Position numbers and translations under genes: made by a program
Source: Clostridia bacterium
GTDB lineage: Bacteria > Bacillota_A > Clostridia > Christensenellales > CAG-138
Direction of reading: 5' to 3'
DNA: 39,056 nt
NCBI GenBank assembly: GCA_017556125.1
Contig: JAFZCW010000025.1
Location: forward strand, 1-39,056
The notes under the pieces: model-generated
What the model saw: only the letters and a program-made list of their open reading frames with translations
Database searches by the model: none
Told to the model about the DNA's origin: nothing
Part shown: in pieces, positions 27,342-35,111 of the stretch
Numbering within the stretch: the first letter of the stretch is position 1
Layout: each line of letters begins with the position of its first letter

Positions 27342-27431
27342 TCAGTTGCGGTGATCCATATGAAGAACGGACACCGCGGTTGTTTTTGTGCTTTCAGAAG
27401 TATCGCACCTGTGTACAGGCCCGGCGTCCAT
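27342..27431 (-). CDS. Small ORF (29 aa) leading the mgtE operon
   Basis: A 29-codon ORF starts with ATG at 27431, preceded at seven bases by AAAGGAG, and its TGA stop overlaps the mgtE Shine-Dalgarno (TGAGGAGG). It follows a near-consensus promoter by about 32 bases. The peptide begins MDAGPVH, has a Thr/Ser-rich centre (STKTTAVSV), one Cys, and ends His-Met-Asp-His-Arg-Asn. It is not hydrophobic, and it has a single Pro, so it differs from the proline-rich MgtL-type leader. The placement fits a translated leader peptide that couples or gates mgtE translation. Coding status is inferred from position and ribosome site only. Confidence 0.5.
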   Translation of the reverse strand: MDAGPVHRCDTSESTKTTAVSVLHMDHRN

Positions 27432-27469
27432 AACGGTTCTCCTTTCAGAAAGAATTTCCATGCGAATCT

Positions 27470-27498
27470 ATTTTACGTCACAAACACGGATGTGGCAA
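27470..27498 (-). promoter_or_regulatory. Promoter of the sORF-mgtE-FakA-C operon
   Basis: On the minus strand TTGCCA (27493-27498), exactly 17 bases, then TAAAAT (27470-27475). The predicted transcript begins near 27463, about 32 bases before the small ORF. Confidence 0.7.
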
Positions 27499-27532
27499 GA
27501 AAAAACGAAAAAAGGCGGAACATCAAGGATTT

Positions 27533-27562
27533 TTGACAATGATCCTGTATTGATGATAAGAT
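27533..27562 (+). promoter_or_regulatory. Promoter of the glycosyltransferase operon
   Basis: TTGACA (27533-27538), an 18-base spacer and TAAGAT (27557-27562), 27 bases before the GT2 ATG at 27590. TTTTTGGAGG gives that gene a strong ribosome site. It diverges from the mgtE promoter 34 bases away. Confidence 0.6.
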
Positions 27563-27589
27563 ACACAAGAGCTTTTTGGAGGTAGAAAC

Positions 27590-28453
27590 ATGGCGGATGT
27601 AACGGCGATTATTCTGACTAAAAACGAAGAGAAGAATATTCGTGCCTGTCTCGAATCCATTTCGGGTTTTGTCAAACGGGCCGTGGTGGTGGATTCCGGA
27701 AGCGAAGACCGGACAGTGGAAACGGCAAAGGCTCTCGGCGCGGATGTTTTCGAGAACCCGTTTTCCTATTACGCGCAGCAGTTTAACTGGGGTCTGAACA
27801 ATGCCGGCGTCGATACGGAATGGGCGCTGCGGCTGGACGCGGACGAACGGTTTACGCCGGAACTCTGCGCGGAGTGCGAGAAGCTGCTTGCCTCCGCGGA
27901 TGGTACGGATATCAACGGCATCGCCATGGAAGCCGATCTGTATTTTCTGGGAAAGCTCATGAAGCACGGACTGGCCAACAGACGCAAGATCATGCTGTTC
28001 CGTGTCGGGCACGGATGTATGGAGGACCGGAAAAGAGATCCCCATACGGTCATTACGGACGGCAGATATCTGGACGCGAAGCACCGGTTTGTGCACTATG
28101 ATTTCAAAGACCTCGATCATTATGTGGCGAAATGCAACTGGTATGCGATCCGCGAAGTCCAGGACTATATGGCATTCAAGGCTGGCGCATCCCAGGAGGT
28201 CAATACGGAGAAAAGACTCCAGCAGCACCGTAAAAACAAATTCTCCATCTATTACCGAGCTCCGAAATTCCTGAGATGTTTTCTGTGGTTCTGCTATAAC
28301 TACTATCTCAGGCTGGGGTTTCTTGACGGGACGGAAGGATATATCTATCACTGGCTGGAGTGCTATTCCTACCGTTTTCTTGTAGACGCGAAAATTTACG
28401 AGAAGGAAAAATTCGGCGGGGATCCGGAAGAGCTGAAGGCGTTCGGGAAATGA
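27590..28453 (+). CDS. Glycosyltransferase family 2 (WaaE/KdtX-like)
   Basis: GT-A fold glycosyltransferase of 287 aa. The N terminus ILTKNEEKNIRACLESI and VVDSGSEDRT form the nucleotide-sugar-binding start, and RLDADERFTPEL holds the metal-binding DAD motif. The second half has QQF-like and RHYDFKDLDHYVAKCNWYA-type segments and ends with an aromatic-rich stretch (FLWFCYNYYLRLGFLDGTEGYIYHWLE), as in WaaE-type enzymes of LPS core and capsule or EPS loci. There is no transmembrane domain apart from this amphipathic part. It is the first gene of a four-gene operon and its stop overlaps the next start (ATGA). It probably adds one sugar to a cell-surface glycan; donor and acceptor cannot be told. 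Confidence 0.88.
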   Translation: MADVTAIILTKNEEKNIRACLESISGFVKRAVVVDSGSEDRTVETAKALGADVFENPFSYYAQQFNWGLNNAGVDTEWALRLDADERFTPELCAECEKLLASADGTDINGIAMEADLYFLGKLMKHGLANRRKIMLFRVGHGCMEDRKRDPHTVITDGRYLDAKHRFVHYDFKDLDHYVAKCNWYAIREVQDYMAFKAGASQEVNTEKRLQQHRKNKFSIYYRAPKFLRCFLWFCYNYYLRLGFLDGTEGYIYHWLECYSYRFLVDAKIYEKEKFGGDPEELKAFGK

Positions 28454-29535
28454 GCAGAGAGCTGAGAGTACTCCAGATACTGAACATGCGTTCCGTGAAA
28501 AACGGGATCATTTCCTATGTCTTCGCCGAAATGGACGCGCTCGAAGGACGGGTCCGGAGCGATTTCGTCATGGTGAACGAACCGGACGGAGCGCTGAAAG
28601 AACATATTGAAAGACTGGGCGGGAAACTGTTTGTGCTGCGCATGCGCAACAGGAACCCGCTTGATTATGTAAAAAAGCTTTCCGGAATCATGCGGGAAGG
28701 CGGATATGATGCGGTCCATGCGCATGGAAACAGCTGCACCCTTCTGACGGAAATGATCGCCGCAAAAAATGCCGGCATGAGCGTCAGAATACCGCACGCG
28801 CATAACACTTCCTGCAACCAGAAGTTCCTTCACGCGGTGCTGCGTCCCTTCTTCGACAGAAGCTACACGGCTGCGGCGGCGTGCGGGGAGGCTGCCGGAA
28901 GGTTTCTGTTCCGGAACAGGCCGTTTACGGTCCTGAAAAACGGAATCGAAACCGACAGGTTCGCGTTTCATCCCGAGGTCCGGACGCGTGTCCGGCATGA
29001 GCTGGGGCTTGAAGACCGCTTCGTCGTGCTGCACGTCGGCGGGTTTAACGATTACAAAAACCAGATGTTTCTCTTGGAGCCCCTGCGGAAGGCGATGGGC
29101 AACCGCGGAGACCTGATCATGCTTTTTGCCGGGGATGGGGAACGGCTGGACGCTGTCAGGGAGAAAGCGGAAGACGATCCGTGGATCCGGTTCCTCGGAA
29201 ACCGGTCCGACGTGCCGGATCTGCTCGCGGCGGCGGACCTGTTCGTGCTTCCGTCACTCTATGAAGGATTTCCGATCTCCCTGATCGAGGCGCAGGCTTC
29301 GGGGCTCCCCTGCCTGGTTTCGGAAAAGGTCACGGCGGACGCTGCCATAACCAATTTCGTACGGTTCCTTCCGCTGGAAGGAGAAAAATGGGCGGAAGCC
29401 CTTGAAAGGGCATGCGCGGAAAATGCAGAAACCAGATTGGCCGGAGCGGAGCGCGTGAGGGCTGCGGGATATGAGAGAACGGATACAGCAGAGGACCTGC
29501 TGAGATTTTACAAAGACCAGACAGGAACAGCATGA
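28450..29535 (+). CDS. Glycosyltransferase family 4 (EpsF-like)
   Basis: GT-B fold glycosyltransferase of 361 aa. I set the start at ATG 28450 (MSRELRVLQILNMRS), which overlaps the upstream stop by four bases; earlier in-frame codons would run into the GT2 gene. The N-terminal Rossmann domain has a GGAE-type opening reduced to NGIISYVFAEMD, followed by VHAHGNSCTLL and RIPHAHNTS. The C-terminal domain shows VLHVGGFNDYKNQ, GDGERLDAV and the family signature E-x7-E in YEGFPISLIEAQASGLPCLVS. This profile is typical of EpsF/capsular GT4 enzymes that act at the cytosolic face on a lipid-linked glycan. The downstream gene again overlaps (ATGA). Confidence 0.9.
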   Translation: MSRELRVLQILNMRSVKNGIISYVFAEMDALEGRVRSDFVMVNEPDGALKEHIERLGGKLFVLRMRNRNPLDYVKKLSGIMREGGYDAVHAHGNSCTLLTEMIAAKNAGMSVRIPHAHNTSCNQKFLHAVLRPFFDRSYTAAAACGEAAGRFLFRNRPFTVLKNGIETDRFAFHPEVRTRVRHELGLEDRFVVLHVGGFNDYKNQMFLLEPLRKAMGNRGDLIMLFAGDGERLDAVREKAEDDPWIRFLGNRSDVPDLLAAADLFVLPSLYEGFPISLIEAQASGLPCLVSEKVTADAAITNFVRFLPLEGEKWAEALERACAENAETRLAGAERVRAAGYERTDTAEDLLRFYKDQTGTA

Positions 29536-30632
29536 AGAGAGCCGTGACAGCGAAAAAGCTGGAAAAGCTGTATATCATCACAAGAAGCATGAAGGCCGGC
29601 GGCTGTGAGCATGTTGTCGCGCAGCTTGCCAACCGTTTCTGCGCGGAAGGAACGGCGGTCAGCCTGTTTACCGTATACAGGCACGACAGCTTTTACCCCC
29701 TGGATGACCGGATCTCCGTCTGTCCGCTGAACGACAGTGAAGAGGGGAAGGCGAGGGACACCTTTGCGGTCTTCCGCCTGTTCCGCAAATATGTCCTGGA
29801 AGGGAAGCCGGACGCGGTTCTCGCGATGCCGGACATGGTGAACGTATGGACCTTGCTCTTCCTTGCCGGCACGGGCGTTCCCGTGATCGTATCGGAGAGA
29901 AACGACCCGGCAAGATTTCCCGCCAGCAGGCTCAAGCGGCTTCTGCGGAAACCCGCGTACCGGTTCGCGAGCGGCTTTATTTTTCAGACGGAACAGCAGA
30001 AAGCGTTTTTCCCCGAAAGGATCCGGAAACTGGGAACGGTCATCGACAATCCCCTTGAGGTGGAACAGCTGCCGCCCGCTTATCACGGACAGCGGGAGAA
30101 AACGGTCGTCACCGCCGCAAGGCTGGCTCCGCAGAAAAATCTGCCGCTGCTGATTGACGCGTTCAGGGCATTTTCAAAAGGACATCCGGACTGGAAACTG
30201 ATCATTTACGGAGAAGGGGCCGAACGGGAGAACCTGGAAAAGGCGGCAGCGGACGGGGCCGCGGGATCCGTGATTCTCCCGGGCGAATGCAGGGAGATCG
30301 CCGATGCGATCCGGACGGCCGGTATGTTCGTGCTGTCCAGCGATTATGAAGGGATGCCGAACGCGCTGATAGAAGCGATGGCGCTTGGGATCCCGTGCGT
30401 TTCTACCGACTGCCCCGCGGGAGGCCCGGCTTCCCTGATCGAGCAGGAGGAGAACGGGATCCTTGTCCGGACGGGAGATGCCGCCGGAATGGCGGAAGCG
30501 ATGGGCAGGATCGCGGACGATTCCGCGCTGGCATCGCGGATCGGCGAAAAAGCGGAACAGATACGGCAAAGGCTCGATGCACGGACCGTCGCGGCGAAAT
30601 GGCGTTCGTATATCGAGCAGGTGATTGCATGA
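29532..30632 (+). CDS. Glycosyltransferase family 4 (second)
   Basis: 366-aa GT-B glycosyltransferase, not a close copy of the gene before it. The N-terminal part has GGCEHVVAQLANRF (acceptor-side glycine-rich start) and IVSERNDP; the C-terminal part has TVVTAARLAPQKNLPLLIDAF, LIIYGEGAERENLEK, and the E-x7-E signature in YEGMPNALIEAMALGIPCVST followed by DCPAGGP. The latter run is common in GT4 enzymes that use UDP-GalNAc, UDP-Gal or UDP-GlcNAc, but I cannot name the sugar. It starts by ATGA overlap with its neighbour and ends 19 bp before the epimerase gene, whose product may supply a UDP-uronic acid for this operon. Confidence 0.9.
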   Translation: MKRAVTAKKLEKLYIITRSMKAGGCEHVVAQLANRFCAEGTAVSLFTVYRHDSFYPLDDRISVCPLNDSEEGKARDTFAVFRLFRKYVLEGKPDAVLAMPDMVNVWTLLFLAGTGVPVIVSERNDPARFPASRLKRLLRKPAYRFASGFIFQTEQQKAFFPERIRKLGTVIDNPLEVEQLPPAYHGQREKTVVTAARLAPQKNLPLLIDAFRAFSKGHPDWKLIIYGEGAERENLEKAAADGAAGSVILPGECREIADAIRTAGMFVLSSDYEGMPNALIEAMALGIPCVSTDCPAGGPASLIEQEENGILVRTGDAAGMAEAMGRIADDSALASRIGEKAEQIRQRLDARTVAAKWRSYIEQVIA

Positions 30633-30651
30633 AACGAGGAGAAAACGAAAT

Positions 30652-31629
30652 ATGACGATACTGGTCACCGGCGCGGCCGGATTTATCGGCTACCATCTGA
30701 GCAGACGGCTTCTTTCGGAAGGCAAAAGCGTAATAGGCCTGGACAATCTGAACAGTTACTATGACCCGGAACTGAAAAAGGCGAGGCTGCGTCAGCTGGA
30801 GCCGGAAAAGGGATTCCGGTTCATCAAGGGCGACCTGACAGACGCCGAGCTCATGGACCGCATTTTTCAGGAGTACCGGCCGGAGATCGTCGTGCACCTT
30901 GCTGCGCAGGCGGGCGTCCGGTACAGCATCGAGAACCCGGAAGCGTATATCGATTCCAACCTGATCGGGTTTTTCCGGATCCTGGAAGCCTGCAGGCGCT
31001 ATCCGGTCAGGCATCTGGTGTACGCGTCCAGCTCTTCCGTATACGGGAATCAGGAAAAAACGCCGTTCAGCACGGACGACCGCGCGGATCATCCCATCAG
31101 CCTGTACGCAGCGACAAAAAGAAGCGGCGAGATGATGGGATACTGCTACAGCCATCTGTACGGGATCCCAATGACGGGTCTGAGGTTTTTCACGGTATAC
31201 GGACCATGGGGCAGGCCGGACATGGCGTATTTCAGTTTCACGCGGAAGATCCTTGCCGGAGAAACGATCCGGGTCTTCAATTACGGGGATCAGTACCGCG
31301 ACTTCACTTATATCGACGATATCGTGGAAGGGATCATGAGGCTTCTCGATGACCCGCCGCAAGCAAACGGAACGGCCGCCAGGCACAGGATCTACAATAT
31401 CGGCAACAACTCTCCGGAAAAGCTGATCCGCTTTATCGAGATCCTGGAGGAAACGATAGGGAAACCGGCGGAAAAGGAATTCCTTCCCGCGCAGCCCGGG
31501 GACGTTTTCAAGACGTACGCGGATATCGGACCGCTTGAAAGAGACTACGGATTCCGGCCGGGGACTTCGCTGGAGGAAGGACTGAAACGATTCTATGAAT
31601 GGTACCGGTCCTATTACGGCGAGCAATAG
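30652..31629 (+). CDS. NAD-dependent nucleotide-sugar epimerase, probable UDP-glucuronate 4-epimerase
   Basis: Short-chain dehydrogenase/reductase family epimerase of 325 aa. The start is ATG at 30652 (MTILVTGAAGFIGYH), with GAGGAG upstream; a longer in-frame start at 30625 overlaps the previous gene without support. The NAD-binding G-x-x-G-x-x-G is at residues 7-13, SSSSVYG carries the catalytic Ser/Thr region and Tyr152-x3-Lys156 is the catalytic pair. The run GPWGRPDMAYFSFTRKI, followed by FNYGDQYRDFTYIDDIVEGI, is a hallmark of UDP-glucuronate 4-epimerases (CapI/WbnF type), which make UDP-galacturonate. It completes the surface glycan operon and is followed by a terminator at 31645. The exact substrate is inferred from these motifs. 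Confidence 0.85.
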   Translation: MTILVTGAAGFIGYHLSRRLLSEGKSVIGLDNLNSYYDPELKKARLRQLEPEKGFRFIKGDLTDAELMDRIFQEYRPEIVVHLAAQAGVRYSIENPEAYIDSNLIGFFRILEACRRYPVRHLVYASSSSVYGNQEKTPFSTDDRADHPISLYAATKRSGEMMGYCYSHLYGIPMTGLRFFTVYGPWGRPDMAYFSFTRKILAGETIRVFNYGDQYRDFTYIDDIVEGIMRLLDDPPQANGTAARHRIYNIGNNSPEKLIRFIEILEETIGKPAEKEFLPAQPGDVFKTYADIGPLERDYGFRPGTSLEEGLKRFYEWYRSYYGEQ

Positions 31630-31644
31630 AAATTCGACGTGCGG

Positions 31645-31670
31645 AAACAGACCCGGGAGGGTCTGTTTTT
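31645..31670 (+). terminator. Intrinsic terminator of the glycan operon
   Basis: A 10-bp stem (AAACAGACCC, 31645-31654, with 31659-31668) has a GGGA loop and ends in a T-run. It follows the epimerase stop codon by 16 bases. Confidence 0.85.
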
Positions 31671-31729
31671 ACGATTCGTTGAAGAATTTGTGAACCTTTC
31701 GGCTCGGCGGGAACCTTATGAGACCTGTA

Positions 31730-31738
31730 TGGTAAAAT
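31730..31738 (+). promoter_or_regulatory. Extended -10 promoter of the amidase-like gene
   Basis: The bases read TGGTAAAAT, an extended -10 with one mismatch, 32 bases before the GTG start at 31771. The -35 region is poor. Confidence 0.45.
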
Positions 31739-31770
31739 ACAACTATCTATAGGATAATGAGGTAAATACT

Positions 31771-32673
31771 GTGAAAAAGATCCGTCCGAGAAACAGGATA
31801 TTCAGAGTAAATACACCTGCTGCCTTCGGTATTCTCTGCGCGGTACTGCTGGTATTGCTGGCGGGTATCATCTATGCGCTCGCGACGGGCGTGATCGAAC
31901 CTGCCGTCAGGCAGGCGGCAGCGGCAAGAGCGACGGAAGTGCCGGAAGCTGTCGTAACGCCCGAGCCGACCGAAGAACCCGCTGAAGAGATCGACGTGGA
32001 AAATCTGGAGGGAAATGTTGCGACAGTTGTCGACCCGGTCACGGGCGAGCTTGTCACGGCAGAGGTCGCAACGGAAACGCCTGTGCCGGAGGACCTGCCA
32101 CTTTCCGGCGTAACGATCGCGGTCGATGCCGCAAAGAGCAAAGGCGGCGAGCACAAAGGCATATCCTCGGGCACCTATGAGTACCGGATCAACCTGACCT
32201 TCGCGCAGGCGCTTCAGAAAGAACTGGAAAGCCTCGGGGCAAAGGTCGTTATGACGAGGACGGATAATAGCTCAGTCGTGGATTCCAAGGCAAGGATCTC
32301 GACTGTCAACAACAGCGACGCGGTTCTTTTGATCTCCCTGTTCTGCAACGACCTCGACTCATCCAAGACCAGAGGAGCGGAAGCGTTTGTGGCAAAGAAC
32401 AATGATTCCGTGGAGAAGTCAAAGCAGCTGGCCACGGATGTTCTGACGGCATATACGGAAGGAACGGGAATGCCGATCCGGATGACGACAGCAGGGACGA
32501 TCCGCATTGTCACGGATAAATCCGTACTGACCGGGGCAAAGGTTCCCGCGGTGGGACTTGTTCTGGGACAACTGAGCAACAGGACCGACGACGGCAATCT
32601 GAACGATACCGCGTTCGTTACAAAAGCGGCCCAGTCCATCGCAAAGGGAATCAGAACCTATCTCGGGAAATAA
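31771..32673 (+). CDS. Membrane-anchored amidase_3-like protein with catalytic residues lost (pseudo-amidase)
   Basis: 300-aa protein starting at GTG, with GAGG eight bases upstream. One transmembrane helix covers about 18-40; a Pro/Glu-rich linker (55-72, TPEPTEEPAEE) and a second linker lead to an N-acetylmuramoyl-L-alanine amidase (Amidase_3) domain from about 113 to 300. The fold landmarks are clear: VTIAVDA, MTR-x-D, ARIS-x-VNNSDA, RGAEAFVA and GQLSN. The active site is not: the zinc His of DPGHGG is replaced (D119-A-A-K122-S-K), the second zinc His of SIHxN is Phe191 (SLFCN), and the catalytic Glu of LVELGF is Val264 (GLVLGQ). Only the zinc Glu137 is kept. It probably binds or regulates rather than cuts peptidoglycan. 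It lies alone between two terminators. Confidence 0.8.
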   Translation: MKKIRPRNRIFRVNTPAAFGILCAVLLVLLAGIIYALATGVIEPAVRQAAAARATEVPEAVVTPEPTEEPAEEIDVENLEGNVATVVDPVTGELVTAEVATETPVPEDLPLSGVTIAVDAAKSKGGEHKGISSGTYEYRINLTFAQALQKELESLGAKVVMTRTDNSSVVDSKARISTVNNSDAVLLISLFCNDLDSSKTRGAEAFVAKNNDSVEKSKQLATDVLTAYTEGTGMPIRMTTAGTIRIVTDKSVLTGAKVPAVGLVLGQLSNRTDDGNLNDTAFVTKAAQSIAKGIRTYLGK

Positions 32674-32696
32674 GTCCCGATTTTCTCAGAAACATT

Positions 32697-32727
32697 GCGG
32701 AGTCTGAAAAAAGACTCCGCTTTTTTT
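32697..32727 (+). terminator. Intrinsic terminator of the amidase-like gene
   Basis: An 8-bp GC-rich stem (GCGGAGTC with GACTCCGC) and an A-rich loop are followed by seven T. It isolates the amidase-like gene from the rnf operon. Confidence 0.85.
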
Positions 32728-32784
32728 CGTGGTTTTTCGAATCGTATTTTTTCGGGCCGTGCGGACGAAATGAGGATTTCCTTG

Positions 32785-32813
32785 TTCAAAAACGCCCGTG
32801 GTTAGGGTATAAT
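32785..32813 (+). promoter_or_regulatory. Promoter of the rnf operon
   Basis: TTCAAA (32785-32790), a 17-base spacer and a consensus TATAAT (32808-32813). Transcription would start about 40 bases before the rnfC ATG at 32860. Confidence 0.65.
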
Positions 32814-32859
32814 ACATAATGGCATCGACCAATCAAAAATGTTGGAGGGATATGGATTA

Positions 32860-34176
32860 ATGCGAACATTCAGAGGCGGTGTTCATCCACTTTCTGAAAT
32901 ACACGAGGGCAAACGTTTTACGGAAAACGAAGCGGTTGTTCCGATCAATCCGGGGATCGTGGTGATTCCTGTCGGGATGCATATCGGAGCGCCTTCCGCA
33001 CCTTGCGTAAAGAAGGGAGACATTGTCAAAATCGGGCAGGTAATTGCAGATCCGGTAGGCGGAATCGGAATTCCGGTGCATGCAAGCGTGTCGGGAACGG
33101 TCAAGGCTGTTGAAGAGCGTCAGCAGCTGAGGGGCGCCCCGGAAATGTGTATTGAGATCGAGAACGATATGACGGATGAGTGGGTCGAACTGCATCCCGT
33201 CGGAACCGTGGAGGAAGTCGATCCCGCGCTCATCATTCCCGCGGTGAAAGCCGCGGGCATCTGCGGCATGGGGGGAGCCTCCTTTCCGACGCATATCAAA
33301 ATGTCGATCCCGGAAGGAAAGAGCGCTGACATCGTGATTCTGAACGGCGCGGAGTGCGAGCCTTATCTGACGGCGGACTACCGGAATATGGTTGAGAATG
33401 CCGACAGGATCGCCGACGGGCTCCGCCTGATCATGCGCGCGACCGGCGTCGAAAAAGGGGTGGTGGCGATCGAGGACAACAAGCCTGCCGCGATCGAAGC
33501 CATGCAGAAGGCCGTTCGGGACCGCCAGGGCTGCGAGGTGATGGTGCTGAAGACGAAGTACCCGCAGGGCGGCGAAAAACAGCTGATCCATGTAGTGACC
33601 GGAAGAGAGGTCCCGAGGGGGAAGCTGCCGATTGAAGCGAATGCGCTTGTGTTTAACGTCAGTACCGCGAAGGCGGTGGCGGATGCGGTCCTCGAAGGGA
33701 AGCCGCTGATCGAAAGGATCACCACCGTTACGGGAAACGTCGTGCATCCGGGAAATCTGCTGATCCGCGTCGGCACCCTTGCCAAAGACGCGATCGAAGC
33801 GTGCGGCGGGATGAAAGAGGACTCCGCCAAGGTATTCTTCGGCGGACCGATGACCGGATTCTGCGTTCCGAATCTGGATGCTTCCCTCGCAAAAAACAAC
33901 AACGGGCTGATCGTTTTCAACGAGAAACAGGCCAGGAGCATGGAGGAAGGCCCCTGCATCCGGTGCGGGAAATGCATCAATGCCTGCGCGCTTCACCTGC
34001 TTCCCTATAATATGAAATTCGATCTGGAAAAGCACGATCTGGAGGCCGCGAAGCTTCACGGTCTGATGGATTGCGTGCTTTGCGGGGCATGTTCCTATTC
34101 CTGCCCTGCATACAGACAGCTGACAGCGTCTTTCAAAGCCGCTAAAGACGAGCTGGCCGCGAAAGCGAGGAGGTGA
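32860..34176 (+). CDS. rnfC: Rnf complex subunit C
   Basis: Peripheral NADH/FMN- and iron-sulfur-binding subunit of the ferredoxin:NAD+ oxidoreductase (Rnf), 438 aa. The start is ATG at 32860 with GGAGGG ten bases upstream; the earlier ATG at 32839 lies before that site. The N-terminal barrel-sandwich segment (GGVHPLS..., VGMHIGAPS) is followed by a Complex1_51K-like domain with GICGMGGASFPTHIK and LNGAECEPYLTADYR for NADH/FMN, then a SLBB region. Two [4Fe-4S] sites follow: Cys366, 369, 372, 376 and Cys405, 408, 411, 415. The length lacks the long C-terminal repeat extension of Proteobacteria. It heads the operon. Confidence 0.96.
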   Translation: MRTFRGGVHPLSEIHEGKRFTENEAVVPINPGIVVIPVGMHIGAPSAPCVKKGDIVKIGQVIADPVGGIGIPVHASVSGTVKAVEERQQLRGAPEMCIEIENDMTDEWVELHPVGTVEEVDPALIIPAVKAAGICGMGGASFPTHIKMSIPEGKSADIVILNGAECEPYLTADYRNMVENADRIADGLRLIMRATGVEKGVVAIEDNKPAAIEAMQKAVRDRQGCEVMVLKTKYPQGGEKQLIHVVTGREVPRGKLPIEANALVFNVSTAKAVADAVLEGKPLIERITTVTGNVVHPGNLLIRVGTLAKDAIEACGGMKEDSAKVFFGGPMTGFCVPNLDASLAKNNNGLIVFNEKQARSMEEGPCIRCGKCINACALHLLPYNMKFDLEKHDLEAAKLHGLMDCVLCGACSYSCPAYRQLTASFKAAKDELAAKARR

Positions 34177-34181
34177 GAGAT

Positions 34182-35111
34182 ATGCAACTGACTGCGTCTA
34201 CAGCGCCGCATGTTCATCACAGAGACAGGACTGCAACGCTGATGCTGGATGTTATCACTGCGCTGGTGCCTTCCGCCGCTGCCGGAATCTGGCTCTTCGG
34301 CTGGAACGCCGCGCGGGTGATCCTCCTGTCGACCGTTTTCTGCGTTCTTCTGGAAATGATATGGCAGAAACTGACGAAGAAACCGATCCGGATCAACGAT
34401 TTTTCCGCGGCCGTGACGGGTATCATCCTGGCGCTGAATCTGCCGCCGACCGCTCCCTGGTGGATGATCCTGATCGGGGCAGCCGTGGCAATTGTGCTCG
34501 TCAAGCAGATGTTCGGGGGAATCGGATGCAATTTCGTCAATCCCGCGCTTGCCACGAGAGCAGTGCTCCTTACTTCATGGCCGACCCTGATGGCGGCGTC
34601 CAACACCTCCTCCGCCTATGTGACGCCGTTTGACGGCGTGACATCCGCGACGCTGCTGACTCCGGGAAACGGATTGAACGTCTCCATGATCGATATGCTG
34701 CTGGGCAGGATTCCCGGAACGATCGGCGAGGTCTGCAAGGTCGCGATCCTGATCGGATTTGTATACCTTCTGATCCGGAGGACGATCACATGGCATATCC
34801 CGGTCGTGATGCTGGCGAGTTTCGCGGCGTTTTCCGCGATTTTCGGGCAGAATCCCGTTACAGCGCTCCTGACCGGCGGAATCATGTTCGGCGCCGTGTT
34901 TATGGCGACCGATTATGTGACAAGCCCGATGACGCACGCAGGGCAGGCGATCTACGCGGCGGGTGCCGGTCTGATTGTTGCGCTGATCCGCTCGTTCGGC
35001 GGATATCCGGAAGGCGTGACCTACGGAATCCTGCTGATGAACCTTGCAACGCCTCTGATCGACAGAGCGATCCGTCCAAGGATCTACGGGGAGGTGAAAG
35101 CGCATGAATGA
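34182..35111 (+). CDS. rnfD: Rnf complex subunit D
   Basis: 309-aa membrane subunit of the NQR2/RnfD family with about eight to ten helices. The start is ATG at 34182, eight bases after AGGAGG; the GTG at 34173 overlaps that site. DGVTSATLLTPG contains Thr157 in the S-A-T motif where FMN is covalently attached by a flavin transferase (ApbE), and GGIGCNFVNPALATRA and MATDYVTSPMT are family hallmarks. It helps pass electrons across the membrane and drives Na+ or H+ export. No apbE gene is in the window. Confidence 0.96.
   Translation: MQLTASTAPHVHHRDRTATLMLDVITALVPSAAAGIWLFGWNAARVILLSTVFCVLLEMIWQKLTKKPIRINDFSAAVTGIILALNLPPTAPWWMILIGAAVAIVLVKQMFGGIGCNFVNPALATRAVLLTSWPTLMAASNTSSAYVTPFDGVTSATLLTPGNGLNVSMIDMLLGRIPGTIGEVCKVAILIGFVYLLIRRTITWHIPVVMLASFAAFSAIFGQNPVTALLTGGIMFGAVFMATDYVTSPMTHAGQAIYAAGAGLIVALIRSFGGYPEGVTYGILLMNLATPLIDRAIRPRIYGEVKAHE

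Noticed and set aside
27331..27589. M-box magnesium riboswitch before mgtE
   Set aside because: The promoter leaves only about 130 bases of leader, most of it occupied by the small ORF; no M-box-like conserved helices were seen.
30403..31626. 407-aa minus-strand frame opposite the epimerase
   Set aside because: Antisense shadow; the plus frame has the Rossmann and YxxxK motifs.
32857..34059. 400-aa minus-strand frame opposite rnfC
   Set aside because: Antisense shadow; rnfC is complete on the plus strand with its iron-sulfur motifs.
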